Assembly: GCA_007135385.1 (NCBI GenBank)
Contig: SLIY01000412.1
Coordinates: 1-7,384, forward strand
Direction of reading: 5' to 3'
Source: Leptolyngbyaceae cyanobacterium CSSed165cm_216
GTDB taxonomy: Bacteria; Cyanobacteriota; Cyanobacteriia; Phormidesmidales; Phormidesmidaceae
Length of the DNA: 7,384 nt
Position numbers and translations under genes: made by a program. This document shows, in pieces, positions 6,154-7,384 of this stretch (positions within the stretch are counted from its first letter, which is position 1; each line of letters opens with the position of its first letter). The notes below the pieces were generated by a model that did no database searches, was not told the DNA's origin, and saw only the letters and a program-made list of their open reading frames with translations.

Positions 6154-6399
6154 ATGACCACTGACTTTACCATCGGCGATCGCGTTACCCTGACTGCCCT
6201 GCCCCCTTACATTAAAACCGCTGACCCCATGCCGATGTTACGCCCTGCTGACACCCTGCAAGTGGGGGACGAAGGCATTGTGCTGGATCGACGGCCCGCT
6301 GGCTATTGGGGGGTCAAGTTTGGGCGGGGTTCGTTCTTGGTGGATAGCCAGTTTTTGGCTAAGGCTGAGCCAGAATCTGCCGACGAGGAAGATTTATAG
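6154..6399 (+). CDS. sipA: SipA (DUF3148), partner of the NblS/Hik33 sensor kinase
   Basis: A small soluble protein of 81 aa. The whole family pattern is present: FTIGDRVTLTALPPYIKTADPMPMLRP (residues 5-31), then VGDEGIVLDRRPAGYWGVKFGRGSFLVDSQFL (37-68), and a short acidic tail. SipA has an SH3-like barrel. In Synechococcus elongatus it binds the kinase NblS, and the Synechocystis homologue Ssl3451 stimulates Hik33 autophosphorylation, linking it to high-light, cold and osmotic responses. Length is normal and the gene is intact. A HIP1 octamer falls within codons 8-10. It follows the AraC remnant on the same strand by 106 bases, probably with its own promoter, and is followed within 24 bases by an 18-bp tandem repeat. 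It identifies the host as cyanobacterial. Confidence 0.9.
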   Translation: MTTDFTIGDRVTLTALPPYIKTADPMPMLRPADTLQVGDEGIVLDRRPAGYWGVKFGRGSFLVDSQFLAKAEPESADEEDL

Positions 6400-6422
6400 A
6401 AAGGCAGACAGAAAGCCACGAT

Positions 6423-6476
6423 CCACTAATCCTTATGGGGCCACTAATCCTTATGGGGCCACTAATCCTTATGGGG
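6423..6476. repeat. 18-bp tandem repeat, three perfect copies
   Basis: CCACTAATCCTTATGGGG occurs at 6423-6440, 6441-6458 and 6459-6476 with no mismatches. It lies 24 bases after the sipA stop, between two convergent genes. The unit is a multiple of three and is open in the frame +1 to sipA, where it reads TNPYGA three times before a stop at 6488-6490. Perfect copy identity suggests recent expansion by slippage. The unit begins CC and ends GGGG but is not a strong palindrome. Confidence 0.9.
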
Positions 6477-6599
6477 TAAGCACAACATAAAAAACTCCAT
6501 GGCCTACGCTAGGGTAATGCATCGAAGCCTTACAGCATGGTGTAACGAATGGTAGTGTCTTCCAGACTACAAGCTAGCCTTGGCTAAAGCACGATCACC
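6477..6599. other. Convergent gap with two imperfect hairpins
   Basis: No gene is visible here. GTAGTGTCT (6552-6560) can pair with AGACTAC (6564-6570) using a two-base bulge, and GCTAGCC (6573-6579) with GGCTAAAGC (6582-6590). They lie just past the stop of the minus-strand gene at 6600 and could help end its transcript, but neither has a T-run and both are weak. Confidence 0.3.
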
Positions 6600-6947
6600 T
6601 TATTCAGTTGGGGTTTGGTCAGAGGGGGTCGCATGAGTAGCCTCAGCTGCCGCCTCTTCAGTTACCGCTGCTTCGCTCTCGACCACTACTTCGCTCTCGG
6701 CCTCGGCGGCTTCCGGTTGCTCGGGTTCTGCCGCCTTGGGCTGGGGCCGAGGACCTCGCATCAGGGCCGGGGGTACCGCTGGCTTACGATCCTCATCGCG
6801 ATCGCGACCACCCCGTCGCCCTTTGCCGCCACGACGCTCTTTGTTCGGGCGATCCTTGTTAGCCAGTCTATCTACCCCTACGGTGATGACTTTCTTTTTG
6901 GGCTTTTCAGAGGATGTATCGGGAGATGTATCCGGGGTATCGGCCAT
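6600..6947 (-). CDS. Hypothetical low-complexity protein, RGG-rich core and acidic tail
   Basis: 115 aa, function not recognised. The start is well supported: AAGGAAG lies four bases before the ATG. Four zones are visible: a Thr/Ser/Asp/Pro N-terminus with a DTPDTSPDTS repeat; a basic core (about residues 15-55) with KPKKKVITVGVDRLANK and the arginine/glycine run ERRGGKGRRGGRDRDEDRK; a short PAVPPALMRGPRP segment that looks more conserved than the rest; and an Ala/Glu-rich acidic tail. No signal peptide or membrane segment is present, so it is probably cytoplasmic and mostly disordered. An RGG core with an acidic tail suggests contact with nucleic acid or ribosomes, but that is inference from composition only. 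It lies 126 bases downstream of the DUF188 gene on the same strand, separated by strong hairpins. Confidence 0.7.
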   Translation of the reverse strand: MADTPDTSPDTSSEKPKKKVITVGVDRLANKDRPNKERRGGKGRRGGRDRDEDRKPAVPPALMRGPRPQPKAAEPEQPEAAEAESEVVVESEAAVTEEAAAEATHATPSDQTPTE

Positions 6948-6989
6948 GACTTCCTTGGGGTTAACGCCGTGACGATCTTACCGTGAATT

Positions 6990-7057
6990 GCTAGCCCCTT
7001 GGGGACTTGGCTCAAACTCAGCCCAAGGCTAGGGACCGTCCCTAGGGTGGGGCTAGC
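6990..7057. repeat. Cluster of nested inverted repeats between two minus-strand genes
   Basis: Three perfect inverted pairs are packed in 68 bases: outer GCTAGCCCC (6990-6998) with GGGGCTAGC (7049-7057), CCTTGGG (6997-7003) with CCCAAGG (7022-7028), and CTAGGGA (7029-7035) with TCCCTAG (7039-7045) around a 3-base loop. The two inner hairpins fit almost end to end inside the outer stem, giving a three-way-junction fold. It lies 16 bases past the stop of the DUF188 gene, so it may end that transcript or be part of the leader of the next gene (ATG at 6947). No T-run follows. It could also be another palindromic intergenic repeat. Confidence 0.55.
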
Positions 7058-7073
7058 TTGGCTATGGCAGGGG

Positions 7074-7384
7074 TTAGGAGAAACCCTGCTGGCGCAAAAA
7101 CCGATCTAGCTGGTTGGCAAAGGCGCCGCGATCGCGCTGACTAAAGGCGGGGGGACCGCCGGTCTCAACCCCGCCCTGGCGCAGTTCCTCCAGAAAGTTG
7201 CGCATAGACAAGCACTCGCGAATATTGCCCGCATCGTAAAACTGACCTCGGGGGTTGAGGGCGACGGCCCCCTGCTCGATGGCCGCCGCCGCCAGGGGAA
7301 TATCGGCGGTAATCACCAAGTCCCCCGCCTGGAGATGCTGCACGATGTAGTTATCCGCCACATCTAGGCCGGCCCTAACCAGCA
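7074..7384 (-). CDS. YaiI/YqxD family (DUF188, UPF0178) protein, N-terminus outside window
   Basis: A partial gene that continues past the right edge; about 103 C-terminal residues are visible, against roughly 150 in the family. The frame is open to the edge and reads LVRAGLDVADNYIVQH, then DLVITADIPLAAAAIEQGAVALNPRG, ECLSMRNFLEELR, TGGPPAFSQRDRGAFANQLDRFL and a stop. All of these are hallmark blocks of YaiI/YqxD, including TADIPLA and SQRDR. The conserved DADACP motif at the N-terminus would lie outside the window. An in-frame GTG at 7361 is not the start, because conserved residues precede it. The family is widespread with a PIN/NYN-like fold, and its function is not firmly established. A HIP1 site lies at 7128. 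Confidence 0.9.
   Translation of the reverse strand, partial: LVRAGLDVADNYIVQHLQAGDLVITADIPLAAAAIEQGAVALNPRGQFYDAGNIRECLSMRNFLEELRQGGVETGGPPAFSQRDRGAFANQLDRFLRQQGFS

Noticed and set aside
6423..6476. CRISPR array
   Set aside because: Units are directly adjacent 18-mers without spacers, and no cas genes are present.
6278..6490. Possible +1 frameshift extension of SipA into the NPYGAT repeats
   Set aside because: SipA has normal family length and a normal acidic end before its stop, and no slippery sequence is evident, so frameshifting is unsupported.
6615..6986. Plus-strand frame of 123 codons opposite the RGG-rich gene
   Set aside because: It has no ribosome-binding site or family motif, while the minus-strand frame has a strong site and coherent composition zones.
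1..7384. tRNA, rRNA, riboswitch, transposase, toxin-antitoxin or phage defence genes
   Set aside because: None could be recognised on either strand by reading the sequence; the Uma2 scrap is the only nuclease-related trace and it is broken.

Overview
The window is most likely from a cyanobacterium. It carries seven copies of the cyanobacterial HIP1 octamer GCGATCGC (starts at 2104, 2511, 3375, 5904, 6176, 6798 and 7128), a gene for SipA/DUF3148 (a family known from cyanobacteria), and a GgtABCD/AglEFG-type osmolyte/alpha-glucoside ABC transporter. The DNA is GC-rich, and genus cannot be assigned from it.

Layout. Bases 1-426 are gene debris and repeats: a 5' scrap of a Uma2-family gene, a perfect hairpin, a second imperfect hairpin, a nested inverted repeat of about 92 bp, and a possible 3' scrap of the same Uma2 gene. 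Bases 427-4766 hold a four-gene minus-strand operon (binding protein, two permeases, ATPase) whose last three genes overlap. Bases 4808-5377 hold a minus-strand, exported rhodanese-like protein that stops after its first, non-catalytic domain. Bases about 5470-6047 hold a plus-strand AraC-family regulator that has lost most of its N-terminal half. Bases 6154-6399 encode SipA, followed by three perfect copies of an 18-bp repeat. Bases 6600-6947 (minus) encode a low-complexity RGG/acidic protein, and 7074-7384 (minus) encode the C-terminal two thirds of a YaiI/YqxD (DUF188) protein that runs off the window.

How the genes work together. The transporter is a complete importer: a lipoprotein receptor in the periplasm, two membrane subunits with EAA loops, and a MalK/UgpC-like ATPase. 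Its closest recognisable relatives take up glucosylglycerol, trehalose, sucrose or other alpha-glucosides. In cyanobacteria such systems recover leaked compatible solutes during salt stress. The AraC gene stands divergently to the operon, where a local regulator would be expected, but it is truncated and separated from the operon by the half rhodanese gene. SipA is a partner of the NblS/Hik33 stress kinase; its proximity may be coincidental.

I found no convincing new defence or mobile system. The most notable signals are the concentration of broken genes beside repeat sequences (Uma2, rhodanese, AraC), the repeats themselves, and the compact four-gene transporter operon.
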